A DNA stretch of 64,000 nucleotides from Planomicrobium soli (GCF_003014655.1 NZ_PYAT01000005.1:124001-188000); one strand, 5' to 3'. Positions 36,621 to 45,649 are shown, counted from the first letter of the stretch. Numbers and translations: made by a program. The notes: generated by a model not told the origin, from the letters alone.

Positions 36621-37571
36621 ATGACTGAAAAAATATATGTAATTCACGAAAATGAAGAATGGACAACACATTTATTCAAACGACTTGATGAGCTTGGCTT
36701 GCCTTACGAAAATTGGTTTACGGATGAAGGCTTAGTGAATTTGAACGAAGCACCTCCTGAAGGCGTGTTTTACAGCCGAATGAGTGCTTCTTCCCATACA
36801 CGCGGTCATCGCTACGCACCTGAGCTGGCGGAATCTTTGCTTGTTTGGCTTGAACACCACGGCCGCAAAGTCTTTAACGGAAGTCGGGCACTTCGCCTAG
36901 AAGTCAGCAAAGTCAATCAGTATATGGCTTTGAACGCAGCAGGCATCCGTACTCCTAAAACGATTGCGGCGAACGGCAAAGAGCAAATTGTCAAAGCGGC
37001 AGAAAAATTGGGTGAATCCTCTTTCATCATTAAACATAACCGCGCGGGCAAAGGCTTGGGCGTGCAATTATTCCATTCCATGGCAGCGTTGCATGAACAC
37101 CTGGACGGCGGCGGTTTTGAACCGTCTATTGACGGAATTACGCTTGTCCAGCAGTATATCCAAGCGCCGGAACCGTTTATCACTCGATGTGAATTTGTTG
37201 GCGGCAAGTTTGTCTATGCGGTGCAAGTGGATACTTCTGAAGGCTTTGAATTATGTCCAGCGGATGCTTGCAGTATCGAAGATTTGTTCTGCCCGGTCGG
37301 CGAACAAGCAGAAGAAAAACCGAAATTCCAAGTGGTAGAAGGATTTAATGACCCGATTATTGAAAAATACGAAGAGTTCCTTCGCCAGAATAATATCACT
37401 GTGGCGGGAATCGAGTTTATCCGCAACAGTGCAGGGGAAATCTTCACTTATGATGTGAATACCAACACCAACTACAATTCAGATGCAGAAGCAGCTGCCG
37501 GCAAGTTCGGCATGCTTGAACTTGCAAAATTCCTTGGGAAAGAACTTCAAAGCGTAAAAGTGACTGTCTGA
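36621..37571 (+). CDS. RimK-like ATP-grasp ligase
   Basis: A 316-residue ATP-grasp protein. The central domain shows SSFIIKHNRAGKGLGVQLF (about 134-152, nucleotide-binding lysine and glycine loop), EPFITRCEFVGGKFVYAV, and the metal-binding end GIEFIRN...FTYDVNTNTNYN (about 265-290). It should join a carboxylate to an amine through an acyl-phosphate. Its tight coupling to the flavin monooxygenase (12-base gap, AGGAGG upstream) suggests the two modify the same compound, but neither substrate is known. Confidence 0.85.
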   Translation: MTEKIYVIHENEEWTTHLFKRLDELGLPYENWFTDEGLVNLNEAPPEGVFYSRMSASSHTRGHRYAPELAESLLVWLEHHGRKVFNGSRALRLEVSKVNQYMALNAAGIRTPKTIAANGKEQIVKAAEKLGESSFIIKHNRAGKGLGVQLFHSMAALHEHLDGGGFEPSIDGITLVQQYIQAPEPFITRCEFVGGKFVYAVQVDTSEGFELCPADACSIEDLFCPVGEQAEEKPKFQVVEGFNDPIIEKYEEFLRQNNITVAGIEFIRNSAGEIFTYDVNTNTNYNSDAEAAAGKFGMLELAKFLGKELQSVKVTV

Positions 37572-37583
37572 AATCGGTCGGGC

Positions 37584-37628
37584 AAAAACCGGGCAGCGGC
37601 TAGTAATAGCTGCGTCCGGTTTTTTCTT
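37584..37628 (+). terminator. Terminator of the monooxygenase/ATP-grasp operon
   Basis: AAAAACCGG and GCAGC pair with GCTGC and CCGGTTTTT, followed by T residues. Confidence 0.88.
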
Positions 37629-37698
37629 TGTGTTTACTGCATGGTCTACCGGGGAAAATTTCTATAAGAACCAGATTGCATACGGCAAAGGGGTGGCA

Positions 37699-37878
37699 AT
37701 GATGGAAAAAGAAAGAAATGAAGAAGAACTGATTGAGCCGGAGGAAGAGGAAGAAGAAAAAGAGGATGAATCACGTTTTGATAAAATTTACAGCAACATA
37801 GCTTCCAACCGTTATGAAAACCTTCGAACCAGTTATATTGAAAACAAGGCGAAAGAATTGAGAAAGAAAAAAAGATAA
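37699..37878 (+). CDS. Small acidic/basic hypothetical protein
   Basis: A 59-residue protein with a strongly acidic first half (a run of ten or so Glu around residues 8-25) and a basic end KAKELRKKKR. The double ATG at 37699/37702 has AAAGGGG upstream; the earlier in-frame ATG at 37630 lies in the preceding terminator. No family recognised; the charge split suggests a disordered, helical peptide. Confidence 0.6.
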   Translation: MMEKERNEEELIEPEEEEEEKEDESRFDKIYSNIASNRYENLRTSYIENKAKELRKKKR

Positions 37879-37909
37879 AAGATCGGGTGCTCCAAGCACT
37901 CGATCTTTT
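37877..37909. terminator. Bidirectional terminator
   Basis: AAAAGATCGGGTGC/GCACTCGATCTTTT stem (one G-U) with loop TCCAA, shared by two convergent small genes. Confidence 0.88.
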
Positions 37910-38204
37910 ATTTTTTATGGAGCTTTTGTATTTCTTCAGTTACCGCAAAAGCCAAATCGTCATTCCCGAAAACCTGCAGTACTTCTAAAAGAGTACCGCT
38001 GTCAATTGCCAGTTCTTCTTGCCCTGCCTCTTCGACTGCCTTTAATAGCGCTTCGTTTTGCACTTGGCCGGGATAGGCGCTTTGGTACAAAGCGATAGGA
38101 TCTATACCGTGGTTCAAACACCATTGCGCATAAAGTTGAATCATCATTTCTTCATCTTGCTGGTATTTTTTGATGATGAACTCTTCGCGGTCCTTAAAGT
38201 CCAT
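37908..38204 (-). CDS. Hypothetical protein, 98 residues
   Basis: A soluble, mostly helical, acidic protein that I do not recognise. It opens MDFKDREEFIIKKYQQDEEMM, has a conserved-looking YAQWCLNHGIDPIALYQSAYP (one Cys) in the middle. ATG at 38204 follows AAAGGAGCAAAGACAT on the minus strand. Stands alone between convergent and divergent neighbours. Confidence 0.75.
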   Translation of the reverse strand: MDFKDREEFIIKKYQQDEEMMIQLYAQWCLNHGIDPIALYQSAYPGQVQNEALLKAVEEAGQEELAIDSGTLLEVLQVFGNDDLAFAVTEEIQKLHKK

Positions 38205-38333
38205 ATGTCTTTGCTCCTTTCCTGTTGTTCTGTTTGTTCTACCATACCAGACAATTTTATCGATTGCATGGACTTCTGGTGCTATTTCCTCTAAAATCTA
38301 CAGAGTATAAATAATAGGATTGGAGGGGAAAAG

Positions 38334-39011
38334 ATGAAATTAATTCAAGCACGCAAAGGGCAATTTGTTTATTACAACAATGAGCTGCATAAAATTTATT
38401 CCATTAAGCCCCTAGCTAAAAAGTCGATTTTGATGTTTCGGATCAAAGATATGGAGCAAGTGGCGAGCAAGGCGGAAGAAGTTACCTACTACAAACCGAA
38501 GCATATGGATTCGCTGTTATTTTTAGGGGCAAAGTATACGCTTCGTGAAGACCGTACTGCAGAAGAAGGCGGTTATATTTTAATCACCAAACCGGATCCG
38601 GATTATATGGACCACTATGCCTTGAACGAGTTTGAAAAAGTTGAAGCGGTTGAGGGGAAAGATGTGATAACGACACGCCAAAATACGGTGAAATCCCGGG
38701 AATTTTATGTCATGGTGCCTGGCGAGGAACCTGGCAGCAATGACATTACCTACCAGGATAAATCGAAAGTGTCTGCAGAACAGTTGGAAGAAGATGCAAA
38801 GCTTGAAGATGTGATAAAAGAAAAGCACGCGTTAAGGCCTTCTGTTGGTGATGTGTATTTGAATTTGGACAATGGAGCGACTGCCATGGTAGTGGCAATT
38901 GCGCAAGAAGAAGTGACACTTGGGACAGGGGACCGCTTGACGATCCATGCGTTGTATAAAGCCGACAACTGGCATTACTTATACAGCCTCAACGACGGCA
39001 GTTCTATATGA
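38334..39011 (+). CDS. Hypothetical protein with two similar beta modules
   Basis: A 225-residue soluble protein without a recognised family. The start ARKGQFVYYNNELHKIYSI and the C-terminal PSVGDVYLNLDNGATAMVVAI have a similar 'G-(D/Q)-x-x-Y/L...v' beta layout, which suggests two small SH3/KOW-like barrels joined by a charged helix (about 135-160). This domain reading is inference. ATG follows TTGGAGGGGAAAAG. Own terminator. Confidence 0.7.
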   Translation: MKLIQARKGQFVYYNNELHKIYSIKPLAKKSILMFRIKDMEQVASKAEEVTYYKPKHMDSLLFLGAKYTLREDRTAEEGGYILITKPDPDYMDHYALNEFEKVEAVEGKDVITTRQNTVKSREFYVMVPGEEPGSNDITYQDKSKVSAEQLEEDAKLEDVIKEKHALRPSVGDVYLNLDNGATAMVVAIAQEEVTLGTGDRLTIHALYKADNWHYLYSLNDGSSI

Positions 39012-39045
39012 AAAAAGGCAGACCTCAGACGGTCTGCCTTTTTCT
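39012..39045 (+). terminator. Terminator of the 225-residue protein gene
   Basis: AAAAAGGCAGACC/GGTCTGCCTTTTT stem starting at the stop codon, loop TCAGAC, then T residues. Confidence 0.92.
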
Positions 39046-39089
39046 TTGAATTTAGACTTTGAGAATACGCATAGAAAAAAGCGCAACAA

Positions 39090-40358
39090 CTAATCGACCA
39101 CCTGGTTGTCTACTTCTAAAGGAACTAATGCTTTAGTTTCATCGATAAATATAAACGCGTCATAACGCTGCGAGATTTTGGATGGAACGTAATTGCCATA
39201 AGCTTCAAAATCCGGGTTGTAGACGACGCCGATAGCACGGTGGCCAATCCAATCTTCAAATAGCGAACGGTTCTCTTTATCGAAAATTAAAAATTTATCA
39301 TTAGCGCCGGTTCGATGCAAAACCTCTTCCCATGAATTGATTCGGGCGGGAGGGACGGCAATCCGCTCATATGGAGATCCCCAGGAATCTGCTGCGATAA
39401 CAGTGCCGCGATGTGTTCCGAAACCGATAGCAAAGACATCTTGCGGGTGGTTCTGCTCCCGCAGCACTTGTCCGACATTGAGCATGCCGTCTCTTTTCAT
39501 ATCGGTTGCCCGCGCATCGCCGATATGGGTATTGTGCTCCCAAATGATAATTTTAGCGTCGCGCCCATGGTAATCCCGAACTTCATTGATGGCTTCGACC
39601 ATATGCTCATCGCGGATATTCCAAGAAATTTCACCGCTTTGAACCATCGCCCGATAATAATCTTCCGCGTTTTTGGCGACAAGGGCGTTAATCTCCAAGT
39701 TCAAACCACTTTCCTGATCATCTTTGTAGTGATGTTCGTTGTTTCGAATCGATGTTAAAAGATTGGTTACTTCATCGACGCATACGTCAGAGAAATTTGC
39801 TGACGAAATGGCGTATTTCTCAGGTTGGCGGTTAAAAGGCTCAAAGCAGGAAAATGCTTTTTTCGCTAAATCCAAGTCTCCTCCGGCGGGGTTTGTAGTG
39901 GTCAAGTACTGGACAACCTCTTCCATCGATTCCCACAGGCTGTATACGTCAATCCCATAAAACCCGACCTTCTGATCGTGAGTTGCGTTATAGTTTTTCA
40001 GCCATCGGGTAAACTCGGCAATTTCTTCGTTGGCCCACATCCAAGTCGGCCATCGTTTAAACGACTGCAGCACTTCCTCCGCGCATTTGCCGCTGCCGTC
40101 ATATCCCCGAATATAGCGATTGACTTGCTGTGATGATGGCCAATCACCTTCAACTGCTATTAACGTGAATCCTTTTTCTTGGATCAGCCTTTTCGACAGT
40201 TCAGCCCGGACAGTATAAAACTCGGAAGTACCATGGCTCGCTTCTCCAAGCATGACAATCTTTGCATCTCCGATGGCTTCAATCAGAGGCGTCAAATCTT
40301 CTGAAGTCTGAAACGGCTGTGAATATTTTCTGACTGCTTCCTCAAACGGCTGGGACAC
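39090..40358 (-). CDS. Erythromycin esterase family protein
   Basis: A 422-residue protein of the erythromycin esterase (EreA/EreB-like) superfamily. The family motifs are LGEASHGTSEFY (catalytic His near the N-terminus), VEGDWPSSQQVN, YGIDVYSLW and IIWEHNTHIGDAR. Most chromosomal members are not resistance factors and their substrates are unknown; I would not infer macrolide resistance. The GTG start at 40358 has AAAGGGG 9 bases upstream; the frame extends 28 codons further without a convincing site. Confidence 0.85.
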   Translation of the reverse strand: MSQPFEEAVRKYSQPFQTSEDLTPLIEAIGDAKIVMLGEASHGTSEFYTVRAELSKRLIQEKGFTLIAVEGDWPSSQQVNRYIRGYDGSGKCAEEVLQSFKRWPTWMWANEEIAEFTRWLKNYNATHDQKVGFYGIDVYSLWESMEEVVQYLTTTNPAGGDLDLAKKAFSCFEPFNRQPEKYAISSANFSDVCVDEVTNLLTSIRNNEHHYKDDQESGLNLEINALVAKNAEDYYRAMVQSGEISWNIRDEHMVEAINEVRDYHGRDAKIIIWEHNTHIGDARATDMKRDGMLNVGQVLREQNHPQDVFAIGFGTHRGTVIAADSWGSPYERIAVPPARINSWEEVLHRTGANDKFLIFDKENRSLFEDWIGHRAIGVVYNPDFEAYGNYVPSKISQRYDAFIFIDETKALVPLEVDNQVVD

Positions 40359-40469
40359 GGGTGAAAACCCCTTTCTGCTGTTTGTCTCTACTGTTCCCCC
40401 AAATAAAGGCGTAAAACAACCTGCATCAAATAGGGAAGACAAAAAAACATCCGCTATCGCGGATGTGGT

Positions 40470-40739
40470 TTACTTTTCCAAGACGTCCTGAAAATCAGGA
40501 GTTTTTTCTATGACAGCGCTGGCGAATGGACATTGAGGGTCAATGGTCTTTCCTTCTTGACGTGCATACTGTACAACTTCTGCCACCAATTTTTTGCCAA
40601 TTCCCTGGCCTTCCAGTTCCGGGGAGACAACGGTATGGTCCACTGTCAATACATCGCCATTTGGTACATAAGAAATAAACGCCATTTCTTCTGAGTTGTC
40701 CAAAAAGGAAATTTTATTGTTTTCATGCTTCATATCCAT
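40470..40739 (-). CDS. Small GNAT-type N-acetyltransferase (YjdJ-like)
   Basis: An 89-residue mini-GNAT of the GCN5-related 'Yjdj' class. The acetyl-CoA loop is ELEGQGIGKKLV (about 41-52) and the PQCPFA segment (about 68-73) is typical. ATG at 40739 follows a perfect AAAGGAGG. Substrate unknown. Lies between divergent ABC transporter genes and the erythromycin esterase homologue. Confidence 0.87.
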   Translation of the reverse strand: MDMKHENNKISFLDNSEEMAFISYVPNGDVLTVDHTVVSPELEGQGIGKKLVAEVVQYARQEGKTIDPQCPFASAVIEKTPDFQDVLEK

Positions 40740-40946
40740 GTTCAGTTCCTCCTTTAATTTTGGATTTTATATATGTATTCCCGTTATTTGATGAGATATT
40801 CAATGGAAAAGGCAACTTCCTTCTGAATTTCGCCTTGAATTTTCTCGCGTTGAAGAACATACTAATGGCATAATTGCACTTTCTTCTTTCAGGCCATATA
40901 AGCGGAAATCAGGTTTAGACGGTTCTGCCGAGAGGGGCGACGAGAC

Positions 40947-41873
40947 ATGGATAACCTTATCCAAACAGAAGGATTGACGAAGCGTTATAACGGATTTCAG
41001 GCAGTCAGAGATCTTTCGCTATGCGTGAAAAAAGGGGAGATTTACGGTTTTATCGGATTGAACGGCTCTGGAAAAACAACCACCATCCGCATGCTTTTAG
41101 GGATGGTCAAACCGACTGCTGGAACTTGCTTCATTAGCGGGGAAAAGGTGAACCTTAAAAATTATGCTATTTGGGAAAAGGTCGGTTATATGGTCGAAAC
41201 ACCATATGCTTATCCGGAGCTTACAGTAAAAGAAAATCTCCATGCTTTTCGCAGGCTCCGTTTGATTGCTGACCCTAAAGTGGTAGACGAAGTGATGGAT
41301 AGGCTGAAATTGACGCCGTATGCAGATAAAAAAGCGAAAAACCTTTCGCTGGGAAATGCGCAGCGTTTGGGAATTGCTAAAGCTCTTTTGCACAAACCTG
41401 AGATTTTAATTTTGGATGAGCCGGTTAATGGGCTAGATCCGGCAGGCATCGTAGAAATTAGAGAATTTCTTCAAGAACTGGCTTGTAATGAAGGGGTAGC
41501 CATTTTCATTTCAAGCCACCTGTTGACAGAGATCGCTAAAATCGCAACAAAGGTGGGCATTATCCATGAAGGTCGGCTAGTTCAGGAAGTAGACGCTATT
41601 AAGTTGCATCATCTTTTGAATCAGCGCCTTGTGCTGGATATGCGTGAAAAAAAAGCGGGCCTCGAAGCGTTGGCTTCAGCTGGGTTTGCTCCTTTCCTGA
41701 ACAAGGCGGGATTTATCGAAATCTACTGCAAGGAAGCCATTCATCACCCGGATGATGTGGCTCGCTTTCTTGTTTATCAAGGACTTGCTCCGACTAAACT
41801 AGCGGTGGAAGAAGAGGACTTGGAGTCTTACTTTCTTCGGGTCATCGGACAGAAAGGAGACAGGCTCTTATGA
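40947..41873 (+). CDS. ABC transporter ATP-binding protein
   Basis: A 308-residue ABC ATPase of the ABC-2 export type (bacitracin/lantibiotic exporter-like). Walker A GLNGSGKTT (about 37-45), signature LSLGNAQRLGI (canonical LSGGQ changed to LSLGN), Walker B ILILDEPVNGLDP and a C-terminal extension of about 90 residues are seen. Overlaps the permease gene (ATGA), so both act together. Substrate unknown. Confidence 0.92.
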   Translation: MDNLIQTEGLTKRYNGFQAVRDLSLCVKKGEIYGFIGLNGSGKTTTIRMLLGMVKPTAGTCFISGEKVNLKNYAIWEKVGYMVETPYAYPELTVKENLHAFRRLRLIADPKVVDEVMDRLKLTPYADKKAKNLSLGNAQRLGIAKALLHKPEILILDEPVNGLDPAGIVEIREFLQELACNEGVAIFISSHLLTEIAKIATKVGIIHEGRLVQEVDAIKLHHLLNQRLVLDMREKKAGLEALASAGFAPFLNKAGFIEIYCKEAIHHPDDVARFLVYQGLAPTKLAVEEEDLESYFLRVIGQKGDRLL

Positions 41874-42649
41874 CCCCTATATTGGCTGCGTTGCAGGTGG
41901 AAACGCTGAAACTGCGAAAATCCAAACTGCTCTGGGCGGTTTTAGCCGCTTTCACAATTGCTCCTTTGATGGGTGGATTTTTCATGTTCGTTTTGAAAAA
42001 TCCGGAGTTTGCAAAAACCACTGGTTTGCTTGGTGCGAAAGCCCAAATTGCAGGAGAAGCCACTTGGAAAGCCTATTTTTCAATGCTAGCCCAAATTATC
42101 GCGGTAGGGGGAATGCTGATCTTCGGCTTTGTTGCTAGCTGGATTTTTGGCAGGGAGTATACAGACCGGACGATAAAAGACCTTTTGGCTTTGCCATACC
42201 ATCGGGGAATTTTGGTTATCGCCAAGTTCTTGACGGTTCTAGCGGCAACAACTCTGTTAAGTGCATATGTGGTGGCTTTCGGTATTTTCATAGGGTGGGG
42301 AATCGGCCTCGCCGGATGGTCGGCGGCTGTTTGGCAAAAAGGGCTTTTCGTTCTATCGATTACCACTTTGCTGACCATCAGTTTAAGTACGCCCCTGGCT
42401 TTTTTTGCAAGTTGGAGCAGAGGTTATTTGGCTCCTTTAGGTTTTATGGTTTTGATGGTCGTTTTTTCACAAATTATTGCCGCTATCGGATATGGAAATT
42501 ATTTTCCATGGTCTATTCCGGCCCTTTACAGCGGCATTGCTGGAGAAGAGTATGCGTTGAAAGTAGGCAATGCTTTGATCGTTCTTTCTACCAGTTTAGC
42601 GGGGGTGGTTGCTACATTAGTTTGGTGGCTGTACGCGGATCAATATTAA
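41870..42649 (+). CDS. ABC-2 type transporter permease
   Basis: A 259-residue membrane protein with six hydrophobic helices, the usual ABC-2 permease layout for lantibiotic/bacitracin exporters (SWIFGREYTDRTIKDLLALP after helix 2 is a common motif). Translationally coupled to the ATPase upstream. There is no regulator or peptide gene next to it to name the substrate. Confidence 0.9.
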   Translation: MTPILAALQVETLKLRKSKLLWAVLAAFTIAPLMGGFFMFVLKNPEFAKTTGLLGAKAQIAGEATWKAYFSMLAQIIAVGGMLIFGFVASWIFGREYTDRTIKDLLALPYHRGILVIAKFLTVLAATTLLSAYVVAFGIFIGWGIGLAGWSAAVWQKGLFVLSITTLLTISLSTPLAFFASWSRGYLAPLGFMVLMVVFSQIIAAIGYGNYFPWSIPALYSGIAGEEYALKVGNALIVLSTSLAGVVATLVWWLYADQY

Positions 42650-42715
42650 ATGTTTTGCATTTTCACTGCTAAGTTCCACTTTAAAAGGGTATAACAAAAG
42701 CAACGAGGTGATGAA

Positions 42716-43630
42716 ATGGAGAAACAGCCATTAGCGGAAACAGCAGTCAATCAGATCGAGAAAGTATTCGGAAAGTATCCAGGATATCGGCGTGCTCATG
42801 CCAGAGGAGATGTCTACGAAGGAATCTTTTCAGCAAATGGTTCAGCGTCAGACTTTACAATAGCACCGCATTTCCAGCATGGGGAAGTCAAGGCGCTTGT
42901 CCGATTTTCCCATAGCTCACCAGACCCGACTTGGACCGATATCATGTCCCCGGTAAAAGGCATGGCTGTCCAGTTTCGATTGCCGGAAGGAGCTGTGGCA
43001 AATATCGTAGGAGTGAATTCGCCTATTTTCATGGCGAAAACACCTGAAGTGTTTACTGAAATGCTAACCATCATTAAATCGTTCAAGAACGGAAAACCCC
43101 GTGTATTGGATTTGGCTCAACTGGTTGCGAAATATCCTGAAAGCAGAGCTGCCATCGATATTTTGGGTAAAATGCATGCGCCTGCCAGTTTTGCTACCGG
43201 GCGTTATCACGCCATACATGCTTTTTATTTTATTGACGCACAAGAGAACAAAAGGCCGATCAAATACGAATGGGAACCGGAAGCAGGAGTGGAAACGTTA
43301 TCGCTGACGGGAGCCGTTTCACTGTCAATTGAATATTATAAGGCTGATCTTGAAGACCGGCTTGTTCGAGGACCGGTAGCTTTTCAACTGAATGTCGTCT
43401 TTGGGGAAGAAGAAGATCCAACGGATGACCCGACGCAAGAATGGCCGGCAGAACGAAAGAAACTCACAATTGGCCGTTTGATGATTACTGGAAAAGCGGA
43501 AAACGCCGAATCGACCATTTTTGATCCAACTGCGGTAACCGAAGGGATTGAATGCTCGGAGGACCGGATCCTGAATTTCCGCAAAGATGCCTATTCCGTT
43601 TCTTATGACCGGCGAACGAATGGCATGTAG
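42716..43630 (+). CDS. Minimal catalase-like heme protein
   Basis: A 304-residue catalase-fold protein of the catalase-related peroxidase (SrpA-like) group, about 60% the length of full catalases. The distal His is His28 in RRAHARG, the distal Asn is Asn101 in VNSPIFM, and the proximal RxxxY is Arg289-Tyr293. It should bind heme and use peroxide, probably as a peroxidase. ATG follows CGAGGTG. A GGGTAT at about 42686 could be part of a SigB -10, but the -35 is poor. Confidence 0.9.
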   Translation: MEKQPLAETAVNQIEKVFGKYPGYRRAHARGDVYEGIFSANGSASDFTIAPHFQHGEVKALVRFSHSSPDPTWTDIMSPVKGMAVQFRLPEGAVANIVGVNSPIFMAKTPEVFTEMLTIIKSFKNGKPRVLDLAQLVAKYPESRAAIDILGKMHAPASFATGRYHAIHAFYFIDAQENKRPIKYEWEPEAGVETLSLTGAVSLSIEYYKADLEDRLVRGPVAFQLNVVFGEEEDPTDDPTQEWPAERKKLTIGRLMITGKAENAESTIFDPTAVTEGIECSEDRILNFRKDAYSVSYDRRTNGM

Positions 43631-43726
43631 AAAAAGAACGCTGATGATAAGCGGGCAGATCCAGATGGCAAATATCGGAACGATGAAAAACCATTGATGG
43701 ATTAGCCTGGACGATTTGGACAATAT

Positions 43727-43782
43727 AAAACACCTCCGAATGGGCACACTTTACAAAGTGCTGGGATCGGAGGTGTTTTTTG
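43727..43782 (+). terminator. Terminator downstream of the catalase-like gene
   Basis: AAAACACCTCCGA pairs with TCGGAGGTGTTTT (43727-43739/43767-43779); inner GCAC/GTGC stem and T run. Begins 97 bases after the stop codon. Confidence 0.85.
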
Positions 43783-43794
43783 TATGCTAACGGA

Positions 43795-44001
43795 TTAGTC
43801 TTCATCTTCATCTTCTACCACGTCTTCTTCTAATTGTTCGTTAGTATCTTTTTCTTCTGAAGGCTCTTCTGTATCATCGTCTCCTCCAACAGCTGGATTG
43901 TCATTCTGCAGATCATCGTTGTCGTTGTTGCCGGAGCTGCAAGCAGCCAATAAAAAAGATAAAAAACCAATTAGCATTAGCTCTTTCCATTTTGAGATCA
44001 C
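43795..44001 (-). CDS. Small acidic lipoprotein
   Basis: A 68-residue predicted lipoprotein: signal KELMLIGFLSFLLAAC with lipidated Cys21, followed by a 47-residue disordered tail almost entirely of Asp, Glu, Asn and Ser. ATG at 44001 follows AGAGGAGGCAAAAGCGTG. No family function known; such peptides are often surface-charged or metal-attracting, which is speculation. Confidence 0.75.
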   Translation of the reverse strand: MISKWKELMLIGFLSFLLAACSSGNNDNDDLQNDNPAVGGDDDTEEPSEEKDTNEQLEEDVVEDEDED

Positions 44002-44130
44002 GCTTTTGCCTCCTCTATTCGTTCTTCATCTTTTATACCCCTTTTTTCTGATTTAAAGCACTTTCTCCATTTATTCTGATGCAGGCGAGGCTTGGCCGCA
44101 TTTACCCCAGTGGGATTGCCCGGAAACTAT

Positions 44131-44153
44131 AAAAAAGAGCCGGGAAGGGCTCT
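44131..44153 (-). terminator. Terminator of the glutamate dehydrogenase gene
   Basis: AGAGCC/GGCTCT stem with an A run on the plus strand (T tail on the minus strand), just after the stop codon. Confidence 0.75.
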
Positions 44154-44160
44154 TCGGGGT

Positions 44161-45540
44161 CTAATACAATTGGCCTTGGCGGTATAAAATAGTGGATAAT
44201 CTCCGCACCGAATGGATGTAACAGTTTTGGCGAAGAGGAAACGGATCTCCGAAAAACTGCGGGAATATCAAATCCATTGTGTTTTTCATTTTTTCCAGCA
44301 ACATCCGGTAAACTTCTTCTTCCGAATAGAATTGGGTCTCCCGCCCTTGCAGCCATTCAAAATAAGAAACGATTACACCGCCTGCATTCGCTAAAATATC
44401 AGGAATTATGATAACCCCTTGTTCACTCAGGTATTCATCCGCTTCTTGCGTGACTGGAGCGTTTGCCCCTTCTACTATAACCCGAGCCTGAATAGCTTGC
44501 ATATTGCCAGAGTGAATCTGGTCTTCCAAAGCAGCGAGCAGAAGAACATCGACAGGCAAGGTCACTAACTCATCCCGTCCTCTAATTTCCGCTGTTACAT
44601 TGGCTTGTTGAAGCTGTTCTTCTGTATTCGGCAAATCTCCACCATTTGCGGAGGCGAATTCGACCAGTGTCAGGATATCCAGCCCATCTGCATTGTATAA
44701 TGTAACATTTCGATCGCTGACAGCTACAACTTTGTTATTGATGTGGGTGCTCTTGTAAGCTTCAAGCGCCGCAACAGATCCAACGTTTCCAAAGCCTTGG
44801 ACAGCCATCGTCAAGGGCCGGCCATAGTGGGCTAGAGCAGTTGCTGCAAATATATTATCAGACGAATTTAATTGCTGTTCGTTTTCTTTTATAAAATCAT
44901 GAAGCAAATAGTGGAAAGTAAAGTAAACGCCTTTTCCTGTCGCTTCTCTTCTGCCTAATGAACCGCCATTTTCAATGCTTTTTCCGGTAAAGCTTCCAAG
45001 ATAGGCGCTGCCATTGGTTATTTTTTTATACTCTGTCATCATCCAGTCCATTTCCCTTGCACCTGATCCGACATCAGGTGCGGGAATGTCCTTGTCGGGC
45101 CCGATAACGTCTGAAAAATAGCGGACGTATTTACGGGCTATAAGATTCAATTCTTTTTCCGAAAATTTACGCGGATCCATCACAATGCCGCCTTTACCGC
45201 CACCAAATGGAACGCTGTGCAGCGCGTTTTTCAACGTCATCAGAAATGCCAAGTTGATAACTTCTTCTTCATTGACGCTTTCGTGGTAACGGATGCCGCC
45301 TTTGTATGGGCCGAGTGCATTATTATGCTGCACACGAAAAGAGGGAATCCGGACAACGCGGCCATCATCCAATGGAATGCGGAGAAACGATTTGTGTATT
45401 TTGTTAGGAGTTGAAAGAATGGAACTTAATGAAGTAAACGCTTGATTTCTCATTTGCCCTTGCAGCTCCGGCAAGAACTCCTGGTTTTCCAGCAAGGCAT
45501 CCAAAGAATCCTGAATAATCGATTTCGTTTGTTTTTCCAT
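44161..45540 (-). CDS. Glu/Leu/Phe/Val family dehydrogenase (glutamate dehydrogenase-like)
   Basis: A 459-residue NAD(P)-dependent amino acid dehydrogenase converting an amino acid, probably glutamate, to its 2-oxo acid and ammonia. Substrate residues lie in PYKGGIRYHE and the catalytic lysine in PFGGGKGGIVMDP; PAPDVGSGAREMDWM and the Rossmann loop VQGFGNVGS follow. The C-terminal arm is shorter in similarity than usual GudB/RocG, so leucine or another substrate cannot be excluded. ATG at 45540 has GGAGGTG eight bases upstream. With the two proline dehydrogenases it could serve proline use. Confidence 0.88.
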   Translation of the reverse strand: MEKQTKSIIQDSLDALLENQEFLPELQGQMRNQAFTSLSSILSTPNKIHKSFLRIPLDDGRVVRIPSFRVQHNNALGPYKGGIRYHESVNEEEVINLAFLMTLKNALHSVPFGGGKGGIVMDPRKFSEKELNLIARKYVRYFSDVIGPDKDIPAPDVGSGAREMDWMMTEYKKITNGSAYLGSFTGKSIENGGSLGRREATGKGVYFTFHYLLHDFIKENEQQLNSSDNIFAATALAHYGRPLTMAVQGFGNVGSVAALEAYKSTHINNKVVAVSDRNVTLYNADGLDILTLVEFASANGGDLPNTEEQLQQANVTAEIRGRDELVTLPVDVLLLAALEDQIHSGNMQAIQARVIVEGANAPVTQEADEYLSEQGVIIIPDILANAGGVIVSYFEWLQGRETQFYSEEEVYRMLLEKMKNTMDLIFPQFFGDPFPLRQNCYIHSVRRLSTILYRQGQLY

Positions 45541-45606
45541 AAGACCGAGCACCTCCATTTTTTGCTTTCTTTTTCCTATACCCTGCGCTGTAAAAGTTAT
45601 GTATGC

Positions 45607-45644
45607 AAAAAAACCGCCTTCCTTTAGAAATATGGAAGACGGTT
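45607..45644 (-). terminator. Terminator of the BCCT transporter gene
   Basis: AACCG(c)CTTCC/GGAAG(a)CGGTT stem, with A residues on the plus strand giving a U tail on the minus-strand transcript. Confidence 0.75.
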
Positions 45645-45649
45645 ATGCA

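Noticed and set aside
39090-40358. Macrolide resistance gene
   Set aside because: It is in the erythromycin esterase superfamily, but chromosomal Bacillales members are broad and no resistance context is seen.
43631-43811. Minus-strand frame rich in hydrophobic residues downstream of the catalase
   Set aside because: It is antisense to the catalase end and its terminator; no start signal.
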